The notes beneath the pieces were generated by a model, which saw nothing but the letters and a program-made list of their open reading frames with translations, did not search any database and was not told where the DNA came from. Below are positions 1 to 8,937 of a stretch of 64,000 bases of DNA, one piece after another. Location: positions 98,844-162,843 of the forward strand of contig NZ_JQKW01000009.1 of the NCBI RefSeq assembly GCF_000746255.1, in the 5' to 3' direction. Position 1 is the stretch's first letter; each line of letters begins with the position of its first letter. This stretch comes from Thermodesulfobacterium hydrogeniphilum. Its GTDB lineage: Bacteria > Desulfobacterota > Thermodesulfobacteria > Thermodesulfobacteriales > Thermodesulfobacteriaceae. The position numbers and the translations under genes are program-made.

Positions 1-1
1 T

Positions 2-433
2 GGTTGTCAAGAATGTGTAAAAGCTTGTGCTACTAATCATGGGGGGCTTAATAATTGTGATATATATGAGGTAAAAGGAAAGTTTTATTATTTTTCCTGT
101 TTACAATGTGGTAAACCTCAATGTGCTGGTGCATGTCCAGTAGGAGCTCTCAGAAAAAATGAAGTAGCAGTTATTTTAGAATTAGAGCGGTGTATAGGTT
201 GTAAGAATTGCATAGAGGCCTGTCCTTTTGGAGTTCCTAAATATAATGAAAATTTGGGCAAAATTAATAAATGTGATTTATGTGTAGATAGAGTTAAACA
301 GGGTAAGTTGCCCTATTGTGTAGAGGCTTGTCCTAATCAGGCTTTAGAAGTAGTATTTGAGCAACCAAAGCCCAAACCTAAACCAAAAGAAGAAAAGAAA
401 TCAGAGGAAAAAAAGGAGGAAGCAGCTAAATGA
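2..433 (+). CDS. Four-cluster ferredoxin-type electron-transfer subunit (DmsB/HybA/CooF-like), 5' end missing
   Basis: Open from the left edge in the frame beginning at base 2 to a TGA at 431-433 (143 residues seen). The fragment carries four cysteine groups typical of the 16-Fe ferredoxin family used as beta subunits of molybdopterin oxidoreductases, hydrogenases and CO dehydrogenase (CooF): CQECVKAC, CLQCGKPQCAGACP, CIGCKNCIEACP and CDLC...CVEACP. It ends in a charged Pro/Lys/Glu tail, unusual for the family. Its stop overlaps the nuoA start (ATGA), so it is translationally coupled to complex I and could deliver electrons to it. The partner enzyme lies outside the window, so the exact subfamily is undecided. 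Confidence 0.85.
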   Translation, partial: GCQECVKACATNHGGLNNCDIYEVKGKFYYFSCLQCGKPQCAGACPVGALRKNEVAVILELERCIGCKNCIEACPFGVPKYNENLGKINKCDLCVDRVKQGKLPYCVEACPNQALEVVFEQPKPKPKPKEEKKSEEKKEEAAK

Positions 434-783
434 GTATATATCAAGGATTTTTTATATTTGCTTTTATTCTTTTAGCACTTGGTGTAATTTTGGTAGTTGT
501 TAATAATTTATTGGCACTTAGAAGGCCATACAAAGAGAAGTTGATAGCTTATGAATGTGGTCTTGACCCTTCTGGGGATACAAGAATACCTTTCAGGATC
601 AGGTTTTATCTTATAGGTTTGCTTTTTTTAGTCTTTGATGTGGAAATAGTATTCCTTTATCCTTGGGCTATAGTATTTGATCATCTTGGTTTATTTGGTT
701 TTATAGAAATTTTTGTATTTATGATAATGCTTTTGGTAGCATATATTTATGCTTGGAGTGAAGGAGCATTAACATGGGAATAG
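430..783 (+). CDS. nuoA: NADH-quinone oxidoreductase subunit A
   Basis: 117 residues with three hydrophobic helices (about 5-27, 60-82, 88-108). The family signature YECGLDP is near residue 41 and the acidic [11 protein letters not shown] segment near residue 70. NuoA is a small membrane subunit of complex I that helps form the quinone cavity between the peripheral and membrane arms. It starts at an ATG overlapping the stop of the ferredoxin gene and overlaps nuoB by ten bases, consistent with one polycistronic message running to nuoN. Confidence 0.96.
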   Translation: MSIYQGFFIFAFILLALGVILVVVNNLLALRRPYKEKLIAYECGLDPSGDTRIPFRIRFYLIGLLFLVFDVEIVFLYPWAIVFDHLGLFGFIEIFVFMIMLLVAYIYAWSEGALTWE

Positions 784-1289
784 AAAAATCTACTGTAGAA
801 ATAGCACCTGGTATTAGGCATATTCCTGGAACTCCTGTAGTTATAAGTCCTATTGATAAGATTATAAATTGGGCGAGAACAGGTTCTCTATGGCCTGTAA
901 CGTTTGGTTTAGCTTGTTGTGCTATTGAGATGATGGCTACAGGAGCAAGTCATTATGATTTGGACAGGTATGGAATAATTTTTAGAGCTACGCCTCGTCA
1001 GGCGGATGTTTTAATTGTAGCTGGAACAGTTACTAAGAAAATGGCTCCTATGGTAAGAAGGGTATATGATCAAATGCCTGAACCTAAATATGTTATTGCT
1101 ATGGGAAGTTGTGCTTGTTCAGGTGGTGTTTTTAAGACCTATTCTGTTGCTCAGGGAGCGGATCAGTTTTTACCTGTAGATATATATGTTCCTGGTTGTC
1201 CTCCAAGACCTGAAGCTTTACTTTATGGTTTGTTGCAGCTTCAGGAGAAGATAAGAAGGGAAAGTAAAAAATGGGGTTGCTGGAGATAA
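774..1289 (+). CDS. nuoB: NADH-quinone oxidoreductase subunit B
   Basis: 171 residues, usual for NuoB. The terminal [4Fe-4S] cluster N2 ligands are visible: the tandem pair C48-C49 in [12 protein letters not shown]113 in GSCACSGG, and C142 in PGCPPRPE. NuoB passes electrons from the iron-sulfur chain to quinone at the junction of the two arms. It starts inside the end of nuoA, and nuoC follows after three bases. The C-terminal tail (about residues 160-171) is basic and ends in an extra Cys-Trp-Arg, a minor lineage variation. Confidence 0.97.
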   Translation: MGIEKSTVEIAPGIRHIPGTPVVISPIDKIINWARTGSLWPVTFGLACCAIEMMATGASHYDLDRYGIIFRATPRQADVLIVAGTVTKKMAPMVRRVYDQMPEPKYVIAMGSCACSGGVFKTYSVAQGADQFLPVDIYVPGCPPRPEALLYGLLQLQEKIRRESKKWGCWR

Positions 1290-1292
1290 TAA

Positions 1293-1817
1293 ATGAGTGG
1301 ATGGATTAATAAATTAAAAGATCAATTTTCTTCTGTGGTTTTGGAAGTGCAGTTGGATAAAGATTATCCAACTGTAATTTGTAATAGAGAAGGATTTTTA
1401 GATTTAATAAAACATTTGAAAGAGGAAAAGGGGTTTACATACCTTATAGATCTTTGTGGTGTGGATTATTTAAATTATAAACACAAAAAATTTGAAGAGC
1501 GATTTGAGGTAGTTTATCATTTATATAATTTAGATACAAAAGAGCTGATAAGGTTAAAAGTGAGAATCAAAGAGGATGATTGTTGGCATTATTCAGTTAC
1601 ACCTTTATGGAAGACAGCTAATTGGTTTGAGAGAGAAGTATATGATATGTTTGGTATTAAATTTGAAGGACATCCTGATTTAAGAAGGGTTTTAATGCCT
1701 GAAGATTGGGAAGGATATCCTTTAAGAAAGGATTATCCTCTTTATTTAGATGAAGAACAAGAGTGGGCTGTTTATAAAGGATTAGTAGAAAAAACAAAAA
1801 TGGAGAGAGGCAAATAA
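1293..1817 (+). CDS. nuoC: NADH-quinone oxidoreductase subunit C
   Basis: 174 residues of the 30-kDa subunit family. The diagnostic ERE(V/A)YDMFGI motif is near residue 113, followed by H-PDLRRVLMPEDWEGYPLRKDYP near residues 127-149. NuoC packs against NuoD in the hydrophilic arm. It is a separate gene here, not fused to nuoD as in enterobacteria, and its stop directly abuts the nuoD ATG. Confidence 0.96.
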   Translation: MSGWINKLKDQFSSVVLEVQLDKDYPTVICNREGFLDLIKHLKEEKGFTYLIDLCGVDYLNYKHKKFEERFEVVYHLYNLDTKELIRLKVRIKEDDCWHYSVTPLWKTANWFEREVYDMFGIKFEGHPDLRRVLMPEDWEGYPLRKDYPLYLDEEQEWAVYKGLVEKTKMERGK

Positions 1818-3047
1818 ATGAGTTTAGCATTAGAGATTAATAAAAAGCAGTTAAACGAAGATAGTTGGGAAGAGCCTTATTTTATAAATATGGGGCCTCA
1901 ACATCCTTCAACTCATGGGGTGTTGAGGCTTCTATTGCAATTAGAGGGAGAAACTATAGTTGGTTGTGATCCAATTATTGGTCAACTTCATAGAGGCGTT
2001 GAAAAGCTTGCCGAAAATTTAAATTATAATCAGGCTATAGTTTTAAGTGATCGTTTGGATTATATAGCTTCAGCTGCTAATAATATAGCTTTTGCTCTTG
2101 CTTTTGAAAAACTGATGGGTCTTAAGGTTCCGAGAAGAGCAAGACTTATCAGGACTATAGTTTGTGAAATGGCAAGAATCTGTAACCATCTTCTTTGGTT
2201 AGCTACTCATGCTCTTGATATAGGGGCTATGACGGTATTTTTATATTGTTTCAGAGATAGAGAGTGGCTTTTAAATATTTTTGAGAAAATATGCGGGGCA
2301 AGACTCACTCATACTTACGTAAGAGTTGGTGGAGTTAGATTAGATTTTACTCAGGAAATTATAGACGATTTATATAAATTTACAGAAGAATTTCCTAATA
2401 GAATTCCTGATTATGAAACTTTGATTGATATTAATAGAATTTGGCTAAAGAGAACCAAAAATATAGCAGTAGTTTCAGCAGAGGAAGCGATTAATCTTGG
2501 ATTAACAGGTCCTTGTTTAAGAGGTTCTGGAGTTCCTTATGATGTAAGGAAATTTAGGCCATATGATGCTTATGATGAAGTAGAATTTATAGTTCCTACT
2601 GGTAAGAATGGTGATACTTATGATAGATACCGTGTAAGAATGGAAGAGATGAGGCAATCTAATTATATTATAAAACAATGTTTGGATAAGCTTCCTGAAA
2701 CAGAGGGAGAGCCTATTTTAGCAGAGGGTGCTCCTGATCTTTTAATGCCTAAAAGGCTTAAAGAACCCAAGCCGATGCCTGTTCCTAAAAAGGGAGTCGT
2801 TTTTAGGGGAGCAGATAAACCTATAGTTCCTGTAGGAGAGGCTTTTGCTGCTATAGAGTCTCCTAAGGGAGAATTATCTGTTTATGTAGTAAGTGATGGT
2901 TCAAGTAATCCTTGGAGATTAAGGATTAGAACGCCTTCTTTTGTGCATATTTCTGCTATACCTGAATTAACAAAAGGACATATGATAGCAGATTTAGTAG
3001 CTATTATAGGAACCTTAGATATAGTTTTAGGGGATTCTGATAGATAG
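1818..3047 (+). CDS. nuoD: NADH-quinone oxidoreductase subunit D
   Basis: 409 residues of the 49-kDa subunit family, related to the large subunit of [NiFe] hydrogenases but without its metal-binding cysteines. The N-terminal [21 protein letters not shown] motif carries the quinone-site His, and [10 protein letters not shown] follows. The C terminus LGDSDR matches the family end, where hydrogenases would have a Cys motif. It forms the quinone-reduction chamber with NuoB. It follows nuoC with no gap, and nuoH starts eight bases downstream behind an AGGAGG site. Confidence 0.97.
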   Translation: MSLALEINKKQLNEDSWEEPYFINMGPQHPSTHGVLRLLLQLEGETIVGCDPIIGQLHRGVEKLAENLNYNQAIVLSDRLDYIASAANNIAFALAFEKLMGLKVPRRARLIRTIVCEMARICNHLLWLATHALDIGAMTVFLYCFRDREWLLNIFEKICGARLTHTYVRVGGVRLDFTQEIIDDLYKFTEEFPNRIPDYETLIDINRIWLKRTKNIAVVSAEEAINLGLTGPCLRGSGVPYDVRKFRPYDAYDEVEFIVPTGKNGDTYDRYRVRMEEMRQSNYIIKQCLDKLPETEGEPILAEGAPDLLMPKRLKEPKPMPVPKKGVVFRGADKPIVPVGEAFAAIESPKGELSVYVVSDGSSNPWRLRIRTPSFVHISAIPELTKGHMIADLVAIIGTLDIVLGDSDR

Positions 3048-3055
3048 GAGGCAAG

Positions 3056-4051
3056 ATGATTGAACAATTGTTAAATCTATTAAATATAGAAATTGTAAAA
3101 GTTATATTGGCAGCAGTTATAATGGTTGCAGTGACTTTATTACATGTAGCATATTTAACTTATGCTGAGAGAAAGATAATAGCACGTATGCAGCAAAGGC
3201 TTGGTCCTAATAGAGTAGGTCCAAGGGGGCTTTTACAGCCTTTTGCAGATATGTTAAAATTAATATTTAAAGAAGATGTAATTCCTAAGGCTGTAGATAA
3301 ACCTACATTTTGGGTAGCACCCTTTATTTCTTTGGTTTGTGCAGGAGCAGGAGTAGCTCTTATACCTATATGGAAAAATTTTGTTTTAAGTAATATCAAT
3401 GTGGGTCTTTTATTTATTTTAGCTTTAAGTGGTCTTGGATCTTATGGAATACTTTTAGCTGGTTGGTCTTCTAATTCAAGATATGCGCTTTTAGGAGGTT
3501 TAAGAGAAGGGGCTCAGGTAATAAGTTATGAAATTGCTATGAGTTTAGCTCTCTTGAGTGTGGTATTGATGGCAGGTTCTTTTAATTTAGGAGATATAGT
3601 AAATGCTCAGCTTAATTCACCTTTTAAAATTTATCTTATACCTCAAATTATTGGATTCTTTGTTTTTATGATTTCTGCTGTAGCTGAATGTAATAGAACA
3701 CCTTTTGACTTGCCAGAAGCTGAACAGGAATTGGTAGCTGGTTATTTTACAGAATACAGTGGAATGAGATTTGCTTTATTTTATTTAGCTGAGTATGCTG
3801 GAATGATAGTAATGAGTGCTTTAGCAGTTACCTGTTTTTTAGGTGGGTGGGCTGGTCCTTTTGATATTCCTTATATACCATTCTTTTGGTTTTTCCTAAA
3901 ATTCTATTTTATTCTATTTTGTTATATATGGATTAGAGCTACTTTACCTCGTTATCGTTATGACCAAGTAATGGGATTAGGTTGGAAAATATTAATACCT
4001 TTGGGTTTAGCTAATGTATTTTTAACAGCTATTTTCAAATTAATCTTTTAA
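3056..4051 (+). CDS. nuoH: NADH-quinone oxidoreductase subunit H
   Basis: 331 residues with about eight hydrophobic helices. Family signatures include YAERKIIARMQQRLGPNRVGP near residue 36 and the quinone-tunnel loop NRTPFDLPEAEQELVAGY near residue 213, which carries the conserved acidic cluster. NuoH links the quinone site to the proton-pumping antiporter-like subunits. An AGGAGG site lies just upstream, and nuoI starts 13 bases after its stop. Confidence 0.97.
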   Translation: MIEQLLNLLNIEIVKVILAAVIMVAVTLLHVAYLTYAERKIIARMQQRLGPNRVGPRGLLQPFADMLKLIFKEDVIPKAVDKPTFWVAPFISLVCAGAGVALIPIWKNFVLSNINVGLLFILALSGLGSYGILLAGWSSNSRYALLGGLREGAQVISYEIAMSLALLSVVLMAGSFNLGDIVNAQLNSPFKIYLIPQIIGFFVFMISAVAECNRTPFDLPEAEQELVAGYFTEYSGMRFALFYLAEYAGMIVMSALAVTCFLGGWAGPFDIPYIPFFWFFLKFYFILFCYIWIRATLPRYRYDQVMGLGWKILIPLGLANVFLTAIFKLIF

Positions 4052-4064
4052 AAGAGGTTATAAG

Positions 4065-4607
4065 ATGAGTTTAATAAGGAAGGTATTTTTAACAGAAATT
4101 CTTCAAGGTTTAGCGCTTACTCTTAAGAAGATGCTTTTTGCCAAGCCTGTTACTATAGAGTATTATGATAAAGTTAGACCTAAGCCTTATTCTGGATTTA
4201 GAGGAAGGCATGCTCTGGTTAGAGATCCAGAAACAGGAGATACTTTATGTGTAGCCTGTTTGAGGTGTGCTAAAGTTTGTCCTTCTCAGTGTATTCATAT
4301 AGAATATGAAGTTGATAAAGAAAAGGGCAAGAGGAAAGTTACCAAATATGAAATAGATGCTTTAAGGTGTGTATTTTGTGGATATTGTGAGGAGGTTTGT
4401 CCTGTCAATGCTATTGTTTTAACAGAATATTATGAATATATAGGATTTACAAGAAGAGACCTTTATTTTGACAAGGAAAGACTTTTAAAAAATTGGGATG
4501 AATTTATAGCTAAAGAATCAAGACCTTATTTGAATCCTTTTTGGAAACCAAGAGGTATTCCTGAAAAAAGATTACCAGTTAAAAAACGTCAATTTACAGG
4601 AGTATAA
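4065..4607 (+). CDS. nuoI: NADH-quinone oxidoreductase subunit I, 2x[4Fe-4S]
   Basis: 180 residues. Two [4Fe-4S] motifs are complete: C62-C65-C68-C72 in CVACLRCAKVCP and C102-C105-C108-C112 in CVFCGYCEEVCP. The residues between and after them match NuoI rather than a free ferredoxin. These clusters (N6a, N6b) relay electrons towards NuoB. No nuoE, nuoF or nuoG follows, so the NADH-oxidising module is absent from this operon and reduced ferredoxin or another donor probably feeds these clusters. Confidence 0.96.
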   Translation: MSLIRKVFLTEILQGLALTLKKMLFAKPVTIEYYDKVRPKPYSGFRGRHALVRDPETGDTLCVACLRCAKVCPSQCIHIEYEVDKEKGKRKVTKYEIDALRCVFCGYCEEVCPVNAIVLTEYYEYIGFTRRDLYFDKERLLKNWDEFIAKESRPYLNPFWKPRGIPEKRLPVKKRQFTGV

Positions 4608-4609
4608 AA

Positions 4610-5140
4610 ATGAATTGGGATTTAGTTATATTTTATTATTTAGCTTTTGCAATGGTAATATCAAGTATTTTGGGTGTACTTTCTAATAATCCTATATATA
4701 CTGTTTTGTTAGTTTTGGTAATGATTGTTCATCAAGCTTTTTTACTCCTAACCTTAGGTTCTGAATTTTTAACAGCTATCCAGATTATAGTATATGCTGG
4801 TGCGATTTTAGTTTTATTCCTATTTGTTGTATATTTGATAAATTTAAGAAAAGAGACTACACGGAGCATTTTTGTAAGAAGATGTTCCTTAGCTTTGATA
4901 ATATTTTTGATATTTTTTGGTATGTTTTTTACAAATTTAATGCTGGTATTTAGAAATAAGCCATTTATTCAAGCTTATTTACCTTTTAATTTTAACGAAA
5001 AGGCTTCAGATGTTTGGTGGATAGCAAATTATTTGTTTAAAAATTATCTTTTACAGTTTGAAATAATAGGAGTTATTTTATTAATTGCTGTACTTGGGTC
5101 AGTCTTTTTAATTAGAAAAGTTAAAAGTATTAATAATTAG
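4610..5140 (+). CDS. nuoJ: NADH-quinone oxidoreductase subunit J
   Basis: 176 residues with five predicted helices and the NuoJ signature of a glycine-interrupted helix, AIQIIVYAGAILVLFLFVVYLINLR, around residues 56-80; it is given here only as the family region near residue 60. It starts two bases after nuoI. NuoJ is a membrane subunit next to NuoK and NuoA that couples conformational change to proton translocation. The C-terminal quarter is hydrophobic and poorly conserved, as usual. Confidence 0.93.
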   Translation: MNWDLVIFYYLAFAMVISSILGVLSNNPIYTVLLVLVMIVHQAFLLLTLGSEFLTAIQIIVYAGAILVLFLFVVYLINLRKETTRSIFVRRCSLALIIFLIFFGMFFTNLMLVFRNKPFIQAYLPFNFNEKASDVWWIANYLFKNYLLQFEIIGVILLIAVLGSVFLIRKVKSINN

Positions 5141-5148
5141 GAGGTAAA

Positions 5149-5451
5149 ATGCTTGGTTTAACTCACTATACTACTTTATCTATTGTATTATTCCTTATAG
5201 GACTTTTTGGTTTTATCCTTAGAAGGAATCTTATTGTGATGTTGGTATCTTTAGAAATAATGCTTAATGCTATTATTATACTTTTTGCGAGTATATCTCA
5301 TTTTACAAAAGATATTAGTGGATATATTATAGTGTTTTTTATAATAGCTATGGCTGCTGCAGAAACTGCTATAGGATTAAGTTTAGTTGTTTTAATTTAT
5401 AAAAAATTAAAAACAGTTTATTCTGATGAAATTACAAATTTCAAGGGGTAA
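5149..5451 (+). CDS. nuoK: NADH-quinone oxidoreductase subunit K
   Basis: 100 residues, the standard NuoK length, with three helices. The conserved membrane glutamates lie in SLEIMLNAI (helix 2) and AAAETAIGLSL (helix 3). NuoK resembles MrpC of Na+/H+ antiporters and is part of the proton path. An AGGAGG site lies seven bases before the ATG, and nuoL follows after three bases. Confidence 0.96.
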   Translation: MLGLTHYTTLSIVLFLIGLFGFILRRNLIVMLVSLEIMLNAIIILFASISHFTKDISGYIIVFFIIAMAAAETAIGLSLVVLIYKKLKTVYSDEITNFKG

Positions 5452-5454
5452 AGT

Positions 5455-7428
5455 ATGCTTGAAAAATCATTTGAAGTAATGACAAATTTCAATATTTTTG
5501 TATTTTTAATACCTTTTTTACCTTTAGTTGCAAGTATTATAACTTTAATTTTTGGTAAGAAATATTTCAGAGACAAATCACATTTTTTACCTGTTTTGGC
5601 TTTATTTTTAAGTTTTCTTTTATCTATTAAAGTTTTAATAGATGTGATAGGTGGAAAAATTTATAATTTTGATGTATATACATGGATTTTTGCTTCTCAT
5701 TTGAAAGTGGGATTAGGATTTTTGATTGATCCCTTATCTGCTTTAATGGTTGCTATGGTTGCATCTTTATCTTTTCTTATTCATGTTTATTCAATAGGGT
5801 ACATGAGTGGTGATCCTGGATATTATAGGTTTTTCTCTTATATTTCTCTATTTACCTTTTTTATGTTTATGTTGTGTATGAGTAATAATTTAGCTCAGCT
5901 TTATTTAGGATGGGAAGGAGTTGGACTTTGTTCTTATTTACTTATTGGTTTCTGGTATGAGAAAAAGAGTGCTGCAGATGCAGGTAAAAAGGCTTTTATT
6001 GTTAACAGAGTAGGAGATTTTGGGTTTGCTTTAGGTATATTTATGGTTTTTTATTATTTAGGAACTTTATATTATCATGAGATTTTCCCTAAGTTACCAG
6101 AAATTTCTCATTCATATTTGAATATTTTAGGTTTAAAGGTTTATGTTCCATTTTTAGCTTCATTTCTTTTATTCTGTGGAGCAGTTGGTAAAAGTGCTCA
6201 ATTTCCGCTTCATGTTTGGCTTCCAGATGCTATGGAAGGTCCTACTCCTGTTTCAGCTTTAATTCATGCTGCTACTATGGTTACAGCTGGTGTTTTTATG
6301 GTATGTAGACTTCATCCTCTTTTTGAATTATCAAATGCGATGATGTGTATAGTTGCTTTTGTTGGTGCATTTACTTGTTTTATGGCAGCAACTATTGCTC
6401 CTACTCAATTTGATATAAAGAGAGTAATTGCATTTTCAACCCTTTCTCAACTTGGTTATATGTTTATGGCTTGTGGTGTGGGAGCATTTATAGCAGGTAT
6501 GTTCCATTTGTTTACTCATGCTTATTTTAAAGCTTTATTATTCTTAGGAGCTGGTAGTGTTATACATGCTCTTCATCATGCTCCTGATCCTAATGATATA
6601 AGAATAATGGGTGGTCTCAAGAAATATATGCCTGTTACTTTTTGGACTTTTCTTATTGCAAGTTTATCTATTTCTGGAATTCCCGGTTTTGCAGGATTTT
6701 TTAGTAAAGATGAGATATTATCCCAGGCTTATTTTTCTCAATATTCTTGGGGTAAAATAATTTGGTTTATAGGTTGGGTAGTGGCTGCTATGACAGCTTT
6801 TTATACTTTTAGAGTAGTTTTTAGGGCTTTTTATGGAGAGTTTAAAGGAAAAGATGTAATTCATGGTTATCCTCATGAATCTCCTAAGGTAATGACTATA
6901 CCTTTAATTTTCCTTGCTATAGGTGCTGTAATAGCAGGTTGGATAGGAGTTCCTGAAGTTTTAGGTGGAAATAATTTAATAGAGAAGTTTTTAGAGCCTG
7001 TATTAGGGCATCCTAAGGTTATTCATGAAATTCCTCATTCTACAGAATACTTACTTATGGGATTATCAGTTCTTGCTGGATTATCTGGAATCTTTTTAGC
7101 TTGGTTAGTTTATATAAAGGTTCCTGCTTTAGAAACTGTTTTTTCTCGCAACCTTAAACTTCTTTATACATTTTTATATAGAAAGTGGTGCTTTGATGAG
7201 TTGTATCATTTAATAATTATAAGACCTGTTTTATGGACAGCAAGATGTATTGTATCTAAGATATCAGATAACTTTATTATTGAAGGAATTGTAAATGGTA
7301 GTGCAAGGCTTGTAAATATAGTTGGTACAGGATTGAGATATTTACATACAGGAATAGTTAACTATTATGGTAGCTTTGTTTTACTTGGTGTGATTATTTA
7401 TATTATACTTTATTTATATTTAAAATAA
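5455..7428 (+). CDS. nuoL: NADH-quinone oxidoreductase subunit L
   Basis: 657 residues, full length for NuoL, with about 16 helices and the long C-terminal lateral helix region. The antiporter core is recognisable: GWEGVGLCSYLLIGFWY with its key Glu near residue 160, FIVNRVGDFGF, and HVWLPDAMEGPTPVSALIHA with the channel residues near residue 265. It is the distal proton-pumping subunit. The stop is followed by a 32-base gap and nuoM. Confidence 0.97.
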   Translation: MLEKSFEVMTNFNIFVFLIPFLPLVASIITLIFGKKYFRDKSHFLPVLALFLSFLLSIKVLIDVIGGKIYNFDVYTWIFASHLKVGLGFLIDPLSALMVAMVASLSFLIHVYSIGYMSGDPGYYRFFSYISLFTFFMFMLCMSNNLAQLYLGWEGVGLCSYLLIGFWYEKKSAADAGKKAFIVNRVGDFGFALGIFMVFYYLGTLYYHEIFPKLPEISHSYLNILGLKVYVPFLASFLLFCGAVGKSAQFPLHVWLPDAMEGPTPVSALIHAATMVTAGVFMVCRLHPLFELSNAMMCIVAFVGAFTCFMAATIAPTQFDIKRVIAFSTLSQLGYMFMACGVGAFIAGMFHLFTHAYFKALLFLGAGSVIHALHHAPDPNDIRIMGGLKKYMPVTFWTFLIASLSISGIPGFAGFFSKDEILSQAYFSQYSWGKIIWFIGWVVAAMTAFYTFRVVFRAFYGEFKGKDVIHGYPHESPKVMTIPLIFLAIGAVIAGWIGVPEVLGGNNLIEKFLEPVLGHPKVIHEIPHSTEYLLMGLSVLAGLSGIFLAWLVYIKVPALETVFSRNLKLLYTFLYRKWCFDELYHLIIIRPVLWTARCIVSKISDNFIIEGIVNGSARLVNIVGTGLRYLHTGIVNYYGSFVLLGVIIYIILYLYLK

Positions 7429-7460
7429 AAAGTTTGAAATAGGAGAGTGGAGGATAAAGT

Positions 7461-8924
7461 ATGGATTTATTGAATAACTTACTTTCCTGGATATTGTGGT
7501 TTCCACTTATTGGAATTGTTATAATATTTTTAATCAACAGGACAAATGAAAAGGCTATTAAATGGGTAGCTTTAATCACTATTTTAATAGATTTCATTTT
7601 ATCTTTAATTTTACTTTTAAATTTTAATTTTTCAGATCCTGGATTTCAATTTGTAGAGAAGAAAAAGTGGTTAGATTTTCTTAATTCTTATTACTTTTTA
7701 GGAGTAGATGGAATAAGTATTCTTTTTATACCTTTAACCACTTTAACCACACTTCTTTGTATATTAATCTCTTGGAATTCTATCAAAAAGAAAGTTAAAG
7801 AATTTCATTTAGCTTTGTTATTTACTAATATTTCTATAGTAGGAACTCTTTGTGCTTTAGATTTGCTGCTTTTCTATATCTTTTGGGAAGCAATGTTAAT
7901 TCCTATGTATCTTATTATAGGTATTTGGGGAGGTCCAAGAAGAATTTATGCTACATTAAAGTTCTTTCTCTATACCTTTTTTGGTTCTGTTTTTATGTTA
8001 ATTGCTATTATTTATTTATATATAAAATTTGGAACTTTTGATTACACATTGCTTTTAAATAAAGGATATTCTTTTGGAATTGAGAAATTATTGTTTTTAG
8101 CTTTTGCTTTAGCCTTTGCTATAAAGATTCCTATGTGGCCTGTCCATACATGGCTTCCTGATGCTCATACAGAAGCTCCTACAGCTGGTTCAGTTATCTT
8201 AGCAGGGATTTTAATTAAGCTCGGAGCTTATGGTTTCTTAAGATTTGTTTTACCTATGTTCCCACATGCTTCAGCTTATTTTACTCCTTTGATACTTACA
8301 CTTTCAGTTATCGCTATTATATACGGAGGTTTAGCTTGTTTAGCTCAAGAAGATTTGAAAAGACTTATTGCTTATAGTTCTGTAAGCCATATGGGATTTG
8401 TAACCTTGGGTATATTTTCTCTTAATCCCATAGCTATGAAAGGTGCTATATTACAGATGATAAATCATGGTATTGTTACTGGTGCTTTGTTTATGTGTGT
8501 AGGTGTAGTCTATGATAGGACCCATAGTAGAGCTATTAATTACTATGGTGGTCTTGCTACAACTATGCCTTTATATGCAGCTTTGTTTATGATATTTACT
8601 TTAGCTTCTATTGGACTTCCAGGAACTAATGGTTTTATAGGAGAATTTTTAATTTTAGCAGGAACTTTCCTTAGCAATAAAATAGCTACTACTTTTGCTG
8701 CTTTAGGAGTGATCATAGGAGCTGGGTATATGTTATGGCTTTATCAACGTGTATTTTTCCAAAAAGTTAGTCCTAATGTGAAAAATTTACCACCTTTAAA
8801 AACAAATGAACTGGTTGCTCTTATTCCAATGGTGATTTTGGTTTTCTTAATAGGTTTGTATCCTAATCTATTTTTAGACTTTATGAAGACTTCTGTAGCA
8901 AACTTATTAATGAATTTTAAGTAA
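7461..8924 (+). CDS. nuoM: NADH-quinone oxidoreductase subunit M
   Basis: 487 residues with about 14 helices. It carries the antiporter-family signature FWEAMLIPMYLIIGIWGG (key Glu near residue 144) and the KIPMWPVHTWLPDAHTEAPT segment near residues 220-240. A strong GGAGG-type site precedes the ATG. NuoM is one of three homologous proton-pumping subunits (L, M, N) encoded in tandem here. Confidence 0.97.
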   Translation: MDLLNNLLSWILWFPLIGIVIIFLINRTNEKAIKWVALITILIDFILSLILLLNFNFSDPGFQFVEKKKWLDFLNSYYFLGVDGISILFIPLTTLTTLLCILISWNSIKKKVKEFHLALLFTNISIVGTLCALDLLLFYIFWEAMLIPMYLIIGIWGGPRRIYATLKFFLYTFFGSVFMLIAIIYLYIKFGTFDYTLLLNKGYSFGIEKLLFLAFALAFAIKIPMWPVHTWLPDAHTEAPTAGSVILAGILIKLGAYGFLRFVLPMFPHASAYFTPLILTLSVIAIIYGGLACLAQEDLKRLIAYSSVSHMGFVTLGIFSLNPIAMKGAILQMINHGIVTGALFMCVGVVYDRTHSRAINYYGGLATTMPLYAALFMIFTLASIGLPGTNGFIGEFLILAGTFLSNKIATTFAALGVIIGAGYMLWLYQRVFFQKVSPNVKNLPPLKTNELVALIPMVILVFLIGLYPNLFLDFMKTSVANLLMNFK

Positions 8925-8937
8925 AATGGAGGAAGGA

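Noticed and set aside
8926..8937. Upstream ATG of nuoN
   Set aside because: The only ribosome site lies inside this extension and points to the ATG at 8938.
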